From the NCBI GenBank assembly GCA_035772735.1, contig JASDFA010000018.1, forward strand, positions 55,210,001 through 55,274,000: a stretch of DNA of 64,000 bases, given 5' to 3'. Under the pieces are notes generated by a model that was not told the origin of the DNA, made no database searches, and was given only the letters and a program-made list of their open reading frames with translations. This DNA is from Datura wrightii (taxonomy: Eukaryota > Streptophyta > Magnoliopsida > Solanales > Solanaceae). Positions 10,076-21,633 of the stretch are shown here, piece after piece (the stretch's first letter is position 1; the number at the start of each line of letters is the position of its first letter). Made by a program: the position numbers and the translations under genes.

Positions 10076-10208
10076 TAGACAAAGTTTAGTAAATTTTTCA
10101 GTTTTTGTGTGATTTTTAATTTCCTTATGTGTTGAGAAACTTGGTCTTAGTCTGATATATTGCAGGTGACAGGTTGTCCTTGCAGAGCTGGCAAGCAATA
10201 GAGAGATA

Positions 10209-11864
10209 GTGGAACCGTTGCTTGAACCTGAACGTCAAATTCATTTACGCAGGAGGGAACCTCTAGAGCAAAAGCTAAAGAGACTTGAGGAGAGGTTACA
10301 ACAACACCCACTGGCAGGTCAAGTAAAGTTGTTACCTGATATCATGGTAGCCCCACCAGTTCACGAAGTGGCTATCCCACTAGCGACAAATGTGACCTCT
10401 AGTATCCGCAAACCACATTCTGGATGAAACTTTGAATTGAAACAGAATATGGTGCAGCTGTTACATTCTAGTGGCCTATTCACTGGGATGACACATGAGG
10501 ACCCACAACAGCACTTACAGAACTTCCTTGAGATTAGTGGCACGTTCGTCCCCGTCGGAGTGTCCACAGATCTTGTCCGACTTACCCTCTTCCCATTCTC
10601 ATTGTTGGGGGAGGCAAAGAGGTGGTTGAAGTCTGAGCCACTGAACTCCATAACTTCTTGGGATGATTTGGCAAAGAAGTTCCTTATCAGATTCTTCCCG
10701 TCATGCAAGACTGCCAAACTTAGAAGTGAGATATTGAGTTTCAAGTAGAGGCCGAATGAGAACTTGTATTTGGCTTGGGAGAGATTCAAGTCATTATTGA
10801 GAGATTGTCCCCATCATCAGTAGTCCAATGAAGTGCTAGCCCATACCTTTGTAGAAAGTCTAGACCCACACAAAAAATTTTTACTAGACTCTGCATCAGG
10901 TGGGCAGGCCTTAGAGAAGACTTATGATGAGTTGTACACTTTGTTGAATAGAATTGCTTAGGGAAATCTAGAGTGGCACAGTGAGACATCGAGAAGGGAA
11001 GGAAAGAGAGAGAGGTAGATGGTATGAATGCTTTAGCGGCACAGCTAGCATCATTTTAGCATCAAATGATGACTCAATTCAATAAACTAAGTATGAACCA
11101 ATAGCAGGGTCAAGTAAACGCAGTTCAGCAAGCTCCGAGTTGGTGTGAAATCTACAGCAAAAATGGCCATCATGCAGAATCATGCGGGGCCAATTCGGAA
11201 TCAGTCAATTTTGTTGGGAATGTTCAAAGGAACAATCAGAATTTTGGGAACAATTACAACAAGAATTGGCAAAGCCACCCAAATTTTTCTTGGGGTGGAA
11301 ATCAAAGGCAAAGTTACCAGCAACCTCAGCAGCAGCAGTATCAGCAGAACAGGCAGATTGATGGCCAGTTGAGCAGCAACATTGAGGAGACGTTGCAGAG
11401 AATCATGGAGACCCAGACTCAAATTAGCAGAGAATCAGGCAAGGATGGCATCGAATTTGAAAAATCAATAGTTGGCCACCCGCAATCTAGAGAAGCAGAT
11501 GGGTCAAATAGCAGTTGCTCACCACATGAGACTGCAGGGAGGACTACCCAGTGACACAGATACTAACCCCCGCCAGGTAAATGCCATCAGTCTGAGGAGT
11601 GGCAAGCAATTATCTGATGCGACACCGAAAGAGAAGAGAAATGAGGTGCAGGCGGAGTTGGTTAGAAAAGGACCATCCACTGACAAGGGAGAGAATGAGA
11701 GTGTTGCGCAACAAAATGCACAATCATCATTGCAACCAACACAGAGACCACGACCACCATTCCCGCAGAGATTCAAAAATAGCAAGGAGGAGGAATGCTT
11801 CAAAAAGTTCTTCGAGATTTTCAAAGAACTTCACATAAATCCGCCTTTGCTTGATGTTTTGTAG
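10209..11864 (+). pseudogene. H2: gag, broken by several stops and frameshifts
   Basis: Same block order as G1 gag. 10209-10427 is the N-terminal 'LLEPERQIHLRRREPLEQKL' block. It ends at TGA, and the core opens at ATG 10449 ('FPFSLLGEAKRWLKSEP', 'FLIRFFPSCKTAKLRSE') within a frame stopped by TAG at about 10746. Further stops follow. The zinc knuckle at about 11147-11190 reads CEIYSKNGHHAESC, with the second Cys changed to Tyr, so metal binding is probably lost. A Gln-rich stretch follows, then the linker 'RPRPPFPQRFKNSKEEE' in the frame ending at 11864. Gag activity from this copy is very unlikely. Confidence 0.8.
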
Positions 11865-12635
11865 GGAATGCCCAAGTATGCTAAATACTTGAAAGACGTG
11901 ATGGCCAATAAATTCAGATTGGTGGATGTCTAGACGGTAGCACTGACTGAGGAGTGCAGTCATAGGGTGATGAGCAAGATACCTAAAAAGCTCAAAGACC
12001 CAGGTAGTTTTACCCTCCCTACACAAATTGGTAAAGCTGAGGTGATAAGAGCTTTGTGTGATCTAGGGACAGCAGTTAATCTAATGCCCCTATCTTTATT
12101 TAACATCTTGGGGTTGGGTCAACCGAGACCATCAAGATTGATGTTGCAGCTGGAAGATAAGTCGCGAGTGGCACCGGATGGAATTATAGAGGACCTTCTC
12201 ATCAAAGTGGGTAAGTTTATTATACCCGCTGATTTTATAATATTGGATTTTCATGTTGATGACCAGGTACCCCTGATCTTGGGACGTCCATTCATGGCCA
12301 CTGGAGGATCCATTATCAATGTAAGAGCAGGGACCCTAAAAATGAGGGTCGAGGATGAAGACGAACTCTTTCGAGTCTACCAAGAGATTAACCCACCCAC
12401 AAACTGCAGAAACCTGTGTAAGGTCAGTGTGTTGTCAAAGGATAAGTGTGGGGTGGCAGATTCGACAGGTCCACAGGCAAAAGAACTGAATAGTTTTCAG
12501 CCCGAGTCTGATGAAGGGCTTCAGTATGAGAAGAAGTTGGAGGAAGAGAGGGACAAAGTGGAGGTTGTTCTCTCTAAAAATCAAAAGAGAAGAAGATGGT
12601 TCTCGAAAGGGAACCCAGGTATAAGGATGTCCTGA
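11865..12635 (+). pseudogene. H2: aspartic protease domain (open from 11967)
   Basis: After stops at 11862-11864 and about 11932 the frame is open from ATG 11967 to TGA 12635. The retropepsin domain shows CDLGTAVNLMP (active-site Asp-Leu-Gly), 'DGIIEDLLIKVG' and 'LILGRPFMATGGSI'. The last 100 residues are a charged tail (EKKLEEERDKVEVVL) with no RT motif, as in G1. This domain would process gag if it were expressed with it, but here it is cut off from gag by two stops. The protease segment is clearly better kept than gag. Confidence 0.75.
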
Positions 12636-12678
12636 AAAGGATAGTTCACGTCGTGCTGCGACGTAAAATTAGGCACTG

Positions 12679-12696
12679 CTTGGGAGGCAAACCAAG
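12679..12696 (+). other. Stem-loop after the protease stop of H2
   Basis: CTTGGGAGGCAAACCAAG: a 5-bp stem CTTGG/CCAAG around GAGGCAAA, 43 bases after the protease stop, equivalent to 2375-2392 in G1. Confidence 0.6.
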
Positions 12697-14550
12697 GGTA
12701 CCATAGGTACAATTTGTAATTGTTGTTTGTATTGATTTTGTTTACTTTCATCGTGTTTGTGTTTTTGGTGGAAATTTAAGCACAGATGGAGGGGAAATCT
12801 GAGTACCCTTGGAGGAGGAAGCTAAGAAGCGTGGAAGAGGGAAAGTGTGGGGTCAAACACCCACTTGTGGAAATTTGAAGAAAAACATGTTGTTAGCTAG
12901 GCCTAGAGGCCTCAGGGAGTACTTCTCACCCTTTTGAATTTTAATTAGATAATTTGGGGACATAGCATGATTCAAATGTGTGGTGAGGGAAATTTCAAAA
13001 CTTTTGTGCTTAATGATTTTGGTGAATGTAGTGCTTGATACATATTATTTTTGAGTTGAGCATGACATCAGCACCCATTGGTTTTTCTTTTTGGTTCTTT
13101 TCCGATGGGGGGTCTTTGAATCGAAGAATAAAAAAAATAATTCTTTGTCTGTATATAGTGTTTTTAGTCATAGGTAGAGACTATGTCCGACGATGGATGG
13201 ATGACGACCGTCTTGAGGGAAAATTAGTCAATAGGTTTTGGTTTTGAACCAGTAGCTAATTGATTGTTTGATGTTCTTGTTGTGTGCTATACATGATTGT
13301 AAGATGCAAGTGTGGTTAGTGTTGAAGCATGTAAGAAGTGTATAACTTTGTTTGAGACACCTAAGCTCGTGAATGTGACTCGATGTGATTCTAAGCTTAA
13401 TTCTGAATTTATGTGATTAGCTGAGTTAAGAGTCTGCTGAATGTGTCTTGAATTAAGCATGTGTTGAGAGTGTAAGGTTTTTGAATATTCCATGCTATTG
13501 TGGAGTGTCTAGAACTTGCTTGGTGTGTATAAAAAATGAAATGAAGGAGATAGAGTGTAGGAGATGATTTAGGCATTTCGTTGAATGAGCCAAATTTCTA
13601 ACCCTGGCCTTACCTACCTTGAATATTGAATCCTTGTTAGCCCCATTGAGCCTTGAGCCTATTCTTTGATAGTTACAACATAAGCTTAATCATTTTAGAC
13701 TTGAATTTGATTCTAAACTCCTAAGCACTTAAGTGGGAAATCCAAAAGAGTAAAGGATTGTGAATCGGGGAAAAGAAGGAAAAATAATGATTGTGGAAGT
13801 TGAGAAAGGTCAAAGGTTCACTTGTTTGAAAATGCGTGAGTATTGGTAGGGAGTAAGGAAATAAATAAATGAAAAAGTTGCTTAAGTACTCCTTACTAAT
13901 AAGCTAAGTGTACTAAAAGAAATGGGAACAAGAAGAGGAAATTTAAGAGTGAAAAGCAGGAGGGTGAACTAAGAGAAGAGATGTCCATAATGAAGGTGCG
14001 ATGTATTAAAAGCGCTTGGGGAAGATAGCCATTGTTATTATCCATAATAGTACCTACCCGTCCCTTAGCTTACATTACAACCCATTAAGTCCTGTTTGAT
14101 CTTAAATTCACACATCCTTAAATTAGTGGAGTAATACACTAAAGGCAATCTTATGGGTAATTACATGATGCATGTGAATTCTTTGTGAGAGCGAGCTTAA
14201 TTTCCATTTATATACCCATACATGGTGTGATTTGAAATTTTGTGAGTAAAAATGATTAACTCTCTTGTGTTGTGAGGGCACATGTTTAATGAAAGATAAA
14301 AATTCATGTTTGATTTCTTGATCGGTTGATTTGCATGAGTTTGCTAAGATTGAGAGTCGATTCTTGAGGTTAGGAAGTCTTAACATAGTTAAATTTGATT
14401 TTAATGGTTAAATCTTGCATGCTCTAGTTTTAACTTGCCATCTTAAATAGTCATTGTAGCCATAGCTTGAATTGTCATGCTAAATTAGCTATGTGGGAGT
14501 CTTCATGTGCATGAGATGTAAAAGGTTTGTTCGAGGAAGAACAAGACTTT
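12697..14550 (+). other. H2: non-coding 3' region
   Basis: About 1.85 kb without any open frame longer than 87 codons and without a domain I recognise. G1 carries its extra ORF in the corresponding position, so H2 either lost it or belongs to a subtype without it. Confidence 0.6.
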
Positions 14551-14563
14551 AAGTGTGGGGTGG
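14551..14563 (+). other. H2: polypurine tract
   Basis: aagtgtggggtgg directly before the 3' LTR; probable primer for plus-strand synthesis. Confidence 0.65.
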
Positions 14564-16156
14564 TGATCTTGGGAATAATTGTGTGCCCAAGTGCTATTTT
14601 ATAACTTAGTTTAGTCGTGTTTGTCTATTTATGCATTTAATTTCTCATGTGATTTTACGTAAATTTGGATATATAATAACCAACATGATTAGTCCTTATT
14701 TTTGTAGGTTAAAAATGCATTTGAGGGACTAAATAATGATGGATGAAGTGGAGGAATGGAATAGGAAGCAAATTTCAAAAGTTGGCAAGGAACCATGCCT
14801 TGGCAAGGCTGGCCGCGCCAGGCAGCGTGCCACGCTGTGCGTGTGCCGCTCGTAGCGCTGTGCCACACCAATGCCAGGCTCGAGAAGAAGGCAGCAAGCA
14901 GGCCACCTACGCACCAGCACCGTGCCACGCCAGGCACATCTGCGTGACAGTGACCGTGTCACGCCAGCCATTACACTGCACAAGCAGCGTGCCACGCTGC
15001 CATCGCGGCAAGAGGCTGTCGAAGCTCAATTTTTATGCAAATTCCGTTGTGTTGTTGCGATATCTCCTTGTCACGAAGGTAAATTGGTGCGACCACCTCC
15101 GTGCCACGGAGCCATTCCATGACGGGCAAAAATCGTAAATTCCTTATTTAGTATAAATAGGACCCTTAGCTTCTAAAATTAGGGGGTCACGAAATATTTT
15201 TTGAAAACCGTAAAGGAGCGAAGGGAGAAGCGAAGAACTCACCTAGGGTTCACTAAATTTACCTTCTCTTTTATCTATTCTTGTAAGTACATTACCTTAA
15301 TGATGTTTTTGAGTATTTGTACGAACATGAGTGGCTAAAATCCTTACTCTAGGGTTGAGGCTACATGATATGATTGTAATTACATGAATTCATTTTGGTT
15401 TGAGTTGTTAATTGTTGTTGTGTCTTACATTCTACATTATGGTTATTTTTATGCTTTATCACCAATGCGTTAAGCTTAGATAAAAGCTTGAAAGAGCAAC
15501 CCTAGGCAAGAACAAGAGAATGTAGGGAGCAAGTTCTTATCTTTCGATATGATTCGAGGTTAGGATAGAAATTATACCTAATTTGCCTTGCTTGGTTCAT
15601 AAAACGGGATGATAGCAAGATGCCAGCTTAGAATTGTCACTCCACCACTCGTAGAAGTAGTTGTGAAGCGAAGTTGAGTTAAATTATTAGAGGTACGGAA
15701 GTCCATAATCAAGAGCATAAACCCCGTAAACCACATCCATGTAGTTGAATTGCCCACGAACAAGGATGTCACATCCCCGCTCAACGATGTAGTTGTGAGG
15801 CTAGTTTGTCGTGTTTAGAGGCTCGAGAGACCATGAACATCGAATTTTCAACTTTTTGAGACAATAATTGATAATTTCATACTTGATCCATTACAAAGTA
15901 TGGCGTTGCATTATTATCCGGCCTTAGCTCTAGTTGCTTCTTATATTGTATCAGATTATTTCTGTGACCACCCCTAGATTTAATTATAATTTATCGAAAA
16001 CTTCTATAATCAACACTTGTGAATTTATCTTTCACTTGAACGTGTTAATTTGCTAAAATAGTCCAGTCCCTGTGGGTTCGACATCGGGCTCTTAATAAGG
16101 GCCACTGTATTACTTGTACGACCGCGTACACTTGCGAGTGCGCTGGAGCGAAAACA
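14564..16156 (+). repeat. H2: 3' LTR
   Basis: 1593 bases from tgatcttggg to gaaaaca. It aligns with 8420-10052 throughout. It keeps the canonical TG...CA ends, one fewer 33-bp unit, and a short palindrome CTCCGTGCCACGGAG at 15097-15111. Followed by the right attaa duplication (16157-16161). Confidence 0.9.
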
Positions 16157-17822
16157 ATTAACATAACAATGCATAAGACATTCAGAACAATGGGAGGACT
16201 CGTCATAACTGACACCATCATGGTAGAGCCTTTCATGATGCCACTATCTCTCTCAAGTGAGCAGAGCCGACCCTAGCTTGCCAGGCAAGGGTTGTTCATT
16301 AGGCGTGATATCACATTTTTAGGGGATCATTTATGAATACGTCATATCATTTAGAAACCCACGGTGGCACGTGGTTATGAGACACCGGTGTAATTCTTTG
16401 AACGCCGGGCTGCTCGGTGCTAGACACGACTCCCAAAAACATGCATATAGGCTCATACGTAAATCAATAACATCATGCATTAAGATTCATTGGCTAAAAT
16501 ATAACATTTATCATCATTGATCCCCTTTAAAAAATTCTTAGCCAATAATCATAGACCCTTTTCATCGGCCAACATTATAAATCGATAAATCTGGTAATTC
16601 GCTTCATAAATCATACAACATTCTTCAACATGTGAGCATTTCCTAATACTTCATCATATTCAATTCTTTCAAAATATTCTCATAAACATGGGTAACTTGA
16701 ATTCATGTTTTTCCATAAATAAATAAATTCAAAATATTGCATATTCATCGTAAATCATAACTTTCATGAACCTTCATCAAATGGGCATTTTAGATTTAAA
16801 AAGATCTAAACATGATTTAAAGAAAATAATATAAAACCTGCCCATCATTCATAATTCAATAATTGAAACTAAATTAAATCATATCCATAAAGATAAATCA
16901 CATTTTCATGCATTTGGGTAAAACCCCATACAACTTTAATAGGAGGATTCATGATTTAAATCGAAATTTGGGCATGGGTGAGGAAGAATTTCACCCATTC
17001 TAAAACCCTACATACCTGAAATGGATTGATGCGAAGTTCCTTGAATACCCACAAAGAAATAGATGGAAACTTTGGGAGGAAGAACTTGAATCTGCCAAAA
17101 ATCTCTCTAAGCTTTTGCATGAGAATGGGCATGCAGAAAGCACTTAAGTCATCTTATCACACTCAGAAAAATATCCAAAACGACGTAGTTTTAGGGTCTT
17201 AAAACATGTAAAAGTCGAAAAGGCCCTTAAAATTATTTCCTTGAAAACTATTCCGGATGAACCAACGACGGATCCAATGGGTCATTGCTCGACACCACGA
17301 CTCGTGGTATCGAGTCATTGGGTCCACTGCCTCATGACATATATCAGGTCCTTCCCACGACTCGTCCGGAAAATTCGTTAGATCAAATGACGGGTCGTTG
17401 AATGGACCGTCTTCAACTCTTTGACCAATCTGACTTTCCTTTCCACGAGCCTCACTAAGATTCGTGGTGACTTCTAATGAGTCGTGGTCTCAATCCGTTG
17501 TAAGTACTAGAAATTTCAACCCACAAATAACGACTAGAAACAACAGGCCGTCACTTCTCACCACAGATCGTGGGTTCCCCATCAGCCTAAGTTTAGTCCT
17601 TCCAACGACTGGTAACAATGACTTGTTGTTCCTGACAATGAGTTGTTACACCATCCATTGTCACCACTGCCTCCCTGAACTACCATACCATGATAGCTTA
17701 TGATGACTCATGGTATCCAACCACGAGTCGTTGAGTTGCCCGTACTGTGATGTTTTTGCCAGTTTTCTGTACTTTTCAAATTCAACCCCGGGTCTTTTCT
17801 TAGGCCTTCCTTGGGTGTTACC
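16157..17822 (-). repeat. A: 3' LTR, 5' (U3) part
   Basis: Continuation of A's 3' LTR after the H2 insertion; the first five bases are the H2 target duplication. It aligns with 22240-23852. The segment 17270-17760 is full of ACGAGTCGT-type motifs in both orientations, such as CCACGACTCGTGG at 17295-17307. Confidence 0.85.
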
Positions 17823-17823
17823 A

Positions 17824-17838
17824 TATCTCCCCCTTGAA
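17824..17838 (-). other. A: polypurine tract
   Basis: Minus strand ttcaagggggagata directly before the LTR start (TGGTAACACCC). Confidence 0.7.
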
Positions 17839-17937
17839 AACATTCGTCCTCGAATGAAGGAAACAAGAAACAAATAGAAACATACAATTGATCATAGCCA
17901 TATACTGATCATTTTAACCGAAATTTTCACGAAATGA

Positions 17938-18369
17938 CTACCTCCGAATAGAACCACCTAACTGAACTGATCTAACGAAATCCATATTTATTTCCTCCCA
18001 CTTACAAGTGGTAATGCTAATATCCTGAAGTACACCTCCTGAACTTTGATGCTCGACTTTTACTTGCTGACAGTTTGGACACTTATCTACAAACTCCGTA
18101 ATATCCTTCTTCATACCATCCCACCAATAGATTTCTCGCAAGTCCCGATACATCTTCGTGGATCCCGAATGGATAGAATATCTGGTACCATGTGCCTCAT
18201 GCAATATCCGAACACTCAAATTATCAACATCCGGAACATATAGTCGACCCTGGTATTGTAGCACACCATCTCCCCCTTGGGAGAAAACCTCCACCTTTTT
18301 ACTCCGCACTGCTTCCTTCAGCTTTCTCAAAGTCGGATCCTCATCTTTCTTAGATTTGACATTGGACAC
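17938..18369 (-). pseudogene. A: integrase zinc domain, catalytic core deleted
   Basis: The frame encodes the N-terminal HHCC zinc-binding domain: His at 'HEAHGTRYSIHSG', Cys at 'KCPNCQQVK', with all four ligands present. At 'EEINMDFV' the sequence leaves the integrase and continues into 3' untranslated sequence that is shared with D downstream of D's chromodomain (compare 34490-34530). The D-D-E core and the chromodomain are therefore deleted, roughly 1.3-1.6 kb. The junction is at about 17960-17980. Without a core this copy cannot integrate by itself. Confidence 0.75.
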
Positions 18370-18381
18370 TAAGGACGATTC

Positions 18382-19595
18382 TTACCCATTCTGCACAATA
18401 ACGCCACCATCAGTCGAGTCGATCAATCTAACTCCCAACCTTGCAAGTCGATGGACATCTCTCACCAACTCCTTCTTTCCCTCGTCCACGCGGGACACAC
18501 TCTCCATAGAGAGCCTACTAAGCGCATCCTCAACCACATTAGCCTTTCTCAGATGGTAGAGAACACTCATGTCATAGTCCTTTAGTAAGTCCAACCACCT
18601 CCTTTGCCGAAGATTTAGATCCTTCTGTGTGAACACATACTGCAAGCTCTTGTGATTCGTAAATACATCCACGTGGACCCCATACAAGTAATGTCGCCAT
18701 ATCTTCAATGCAAACACCACCACAGCATCAACACATATCTCAATTCGACTCTCGAAGCATCACAATATACTACAAAGCCATCAGTACCCACGGGTAAAGT
18801 TAACACTGGTGCTGAAGTGAGTCGGGTCTTCAATTCTTGGAAGCTTTTCTCATAAGCATCCGACCATTGGAACTTCACTTTTTTCTGAGTCAACCTGGTC
18901 AATGGGGCTGCAATTGATGAAAATCCCTCAACAAATCTTCGGTAGTATCCTGCTAAGCCCAAGAAACTCCAAATTTCTGAAGGATTCACCGGTTTAGGCC
19001 AATTCTCCACCGCCTCGATCTTTTGGGAATCTACCCTTATGCCTTCGCTTGATACCACATGACCTAGAAATGCCACCGAGTTTATCCAAAATTCACACTT
19101 GCTAAACTTTGCATACATTTGTCGATCCTTGAGGGTTTGCAGCACTATTCTCAAATAAGTGGCGTGCTCCTCCTTTCTTTGGGAGTATATAAGAATGTCA
19201 TCTATGAATACAATCACGAACATATCCAGATATGCCTTGAACACCCTGTTCATTAGATCTATAAAAGTTGCAGGGGCATTGGTTAGTCCAAAAGACATAA
19301 CTACAAATTCGTAGTGACCATATCGAGTCCTGAAAGCGGTCTTCGGTATGTCACTCTCCCGAACTCTAAGCTGGTGATACCTGGACCTGAGATCAATCTT
19401 GGAGAAGAACTTGGCACCCTGAAGTTGGTCAAACAAATCATCGATCCTAGGTAAGGGGTACCTGTGCTTCACAGTAACCTTGTTCAACTGCCGATAGTTA
19501 ATACATATGCGAAGGGAATCGTCCTTCTTTTGAACAAATAGAACTGGTGCACTCCATGGAGAATGGCTCGATCTAATGAAAACCTTATCAAACAA
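18382..19595 (-). pseudogene. A: reverse transcriptase and RNase H
   Basis: RT copies element RNA into DNA and RNase H removes the RNA strand. The 296-codon block 19595-18705 shows 'SAPVLFVQKKD', 'YRQLNKVTVKHRYPLPRIDD', 'FSKIDLRSRYHQLRV', 'VMSFGLTNAPATF' and FIDDILIYS. Both catalytic Asp codons are intact (19200-19202 and 19197-19199), the only copy in this window where they are. RNase H begins with VVYCDAS and continues after a frameshift near 18710 in the block 18723-18382 ('LKIWRHYLYGVHVDVFTNHKSLQY'). An in-frame stop separates RT from the protease block (about 19602). Confidence 0.85.
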
Positions 19596-19604
19596 GTCCT
19601 TTAA

Positions 19605-20198
19605 CTAATATTTCAATTCCTTTAGTTTGGCTGGGGCCATCCTGTAGAGAGGAACACCGGGTAAATCATCCGAAAACACCTCCGGATATTCACACACCAC
19701 CGGAACTGACTGAATAGTCAGGGTCTCGGACTCCACATCCTTAACCCTAACTAGGTGGTACATGCAACCTTTAGAGATCATCTTCCAGGCCTTAAGATAG
19801 GAAATAAACCGACCTGGTGGTACCGCCAAACTACCCTTCCACCTCAACACTGACTCACCCGGAAAACAAAATTCCACCATACGGGTCATACAATTAATCA
19901 AAGCATAACATGAAAACAACCAATCCATGCTGAGAATAACATCAAAGTCTGTCATGGATAACTCTACAAGGTCTGTGGATGTAACCTTATGCAACACTGC
20001 GATCGGGCTTTCTCTATATACTCTTCTAGCTAGGACCGAATCACCCACAAGGGTCGAAACTGAAAACGATTCTAACAAGGTCTCAGGACTAACTCCAAGG
20101 ATACTAGTAATGTCAGGAGTCACGAAAGAAAAGGTAGCTCCTGGATCTAGCAAGGCATAAACATCAATATGAAAGACATGCAACATACCAGTGACCAC
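19605..20198 (-). pseudogene. A: aspartic protease
   Basis: The block starts MVTGMLHVFHIDVYALL and has the retropepsin active site DPGATFSFV intact, followed by 'TDFDVILSMDWLF' and the linker 'VVCEYPEVFSDDLPG' that leads into RT. It is open from 20198 to the stop next to RT. It would be part of the same polyprotein as gag and RT if the stops were absent. Confidence 0.8.
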
Positions 20199-21424
20199 AT
20201 CTGGCGATGTTTCCTGCTCCTAGGGCGAGGCAAGGGCATATAATCAATTTTGGCGTTGTTCGCTACCCCCACTAATCGATGCCCCCTGCAGAGCGGAACG
20301 GGCTGGAGCTACTGTTGTCCTGGTGGTCTGTGCACGACCCCTATCATCACCCTTTCTAGCATATGGGCACGCTCGGCGCATGTGCCCAGATCTACCACAA
20401 CCATAGCAGACATTTGAACCGAGCAGGCACTCCCTGGTGTGACTCTTGCCGCACTTCCCACAGGCTGAAGAGGTATACTCTAACTAGGTGCCCTTCTGAT
20501 CCCTCGACCTTGACGCCTTGCTCCTCTAATCACTCTTGGGTCTGGATGGAACACTAGCTGATGATGGTGGTGGGGCTAGTGATTTTTGCTGAAACTGTGG
20601 ACGGTAACCACTGTCGGACCTCTGGTGCGAAAACCCACGGCTATCCATCTGAGCCCTCTTTGCCTCCCTCTCGCTCGCATGAGCCGCCTCCATCTAATGG
20701 ACATACAACACCATGCAAGGAAAGTCCATATCCTAGTGAAGCAAGGGAGTCCTGCAATCCTTGTCTAAATAACCAACCACACCATGAACGAATCGGCTCA
20801 CCCGCTCCTTCTGATACATCACTAACTCTGGGGTGTACTTTGACAAACGATTAAACTCGAGTGAATACTCCATCACTGTCATCTTTCCCTGTTTGATGTT
20901 CACAAACTCCACTGCTTTCAACTCCCTCATCTCCCGAGGGAAGAACCTGTCGAGAAAAGACATGTGGAACTCATCCCAGCTGATAGGGCCCGTTCCCACT
21001 GCCCTACCGTCCTTCCATTGCTTGTACCAGATATGAGCGACCTCTTTTAGCTATTAAGAGTCAACACACTCCCCATTTTTCACCCCCATAATTCAGTGAC
21101 CATCAAGATCCCTTCAATGAACTCGTGTGGATCCTCATCCACCTTTTACCACGTAAACTCAGGAGGGTTCATCCTCAAGAAGTCTCTAATCCGAGCCGCT
21201 GCTGCATTACCATTCTGTGGGACCTACGCAATGGTCTGATGGTTGACCTAAGCGGTCAAGGCCTGTACCAACATCTGAATAGCCGCCCAAAACTCAATGT
21301 AGGCAGCTGGCTCTGGTGCCTGGAGCTCCTGAACAGGTGGAGCTTGCTGATGCCCATGGTCATTGCCATCTCCGTGGTCTTCATCATTTCCATTCCTCCT
21401 TTCGTTCATTCTTCTAGGAGCCAT
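20199..21424 (-). pseudogene. A: gag with intact zinc knuckle
   Basis: Gag starts at ATG 21424 (MAPRRMNERRNGNDEDHGDG), a charged N-terminus typical of the family. A stop follows at 21248, and other blocks are in different frames: 20999-20733 gives 'WDEFHMSFLDRFFPREMREL' and 'KMTVMEYSLEFNRLSKYTPE'. The zinc knuckle CYGCGRSGHMRRAC (20408-20367) fits CX2CX4HX4C exactly. At least three stops or frameshifts make it non-functional. Confidence 0.8.
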
Positions 21425-21617
21425 AATTCTCCAATCGCGAATAGCACGAATTAAAAGGATGGAAAGGCTTTTCATCGCACAACATAGAACATGAAGGAAG
21501 TGAACATTTCCTAAACGTCTAGTAGCCTCTTCGACATAGGTGTGGTGCGCTTCACACCCATGAACAAGACTCTACTTAACGCGACTTTCAGACACCCTAG
21601 GACACTTCAACCATATT

Positions 21618-21629
21618 GCTCTGATACCA
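21618..21629 (-). other. A: primer binding site, initiator-Met type
   Basis: Minus strand TGGTATCAGAGC, 4 bases (AACT) after the LTR end; matches the 3' end of initiator tRNA-Met, standard for plant chromoviruses. Confidence 0.85.
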
Positions 21630-21633
21630 AGTT

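Larger units (their letters stand above)
8420..16156 (+). mobile_element. H2: Athila-like gag-protease element without pol
   Basis: A complete 7737-base insertion with two LTRs (8420-10052 and 14564-16156), a decayed tRNA-Asp primer site, broken gag, an open protease and a 1.85-kb non-coding 3' region. No RT, RNase H or integrase is present, so it is non-autonomous by structure. It sits in the 3' LTR of A; comparison with A's 5' LTR (about 22240) shows the uninterrupted target. In a roughly 115-base sample of the LTRs I count 3 mismatches plus a tandem-repeat length change, so the insertion is not very recent. Confidence 0.9.

Noticed and set aside
17270..17760. CRISPR-like array of ACGAGTCGT repeats
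   Set aside because: Repeat is 9-13 bases, in both orientations and at irregular spacing, in a plant LTR; not a CRISPR.
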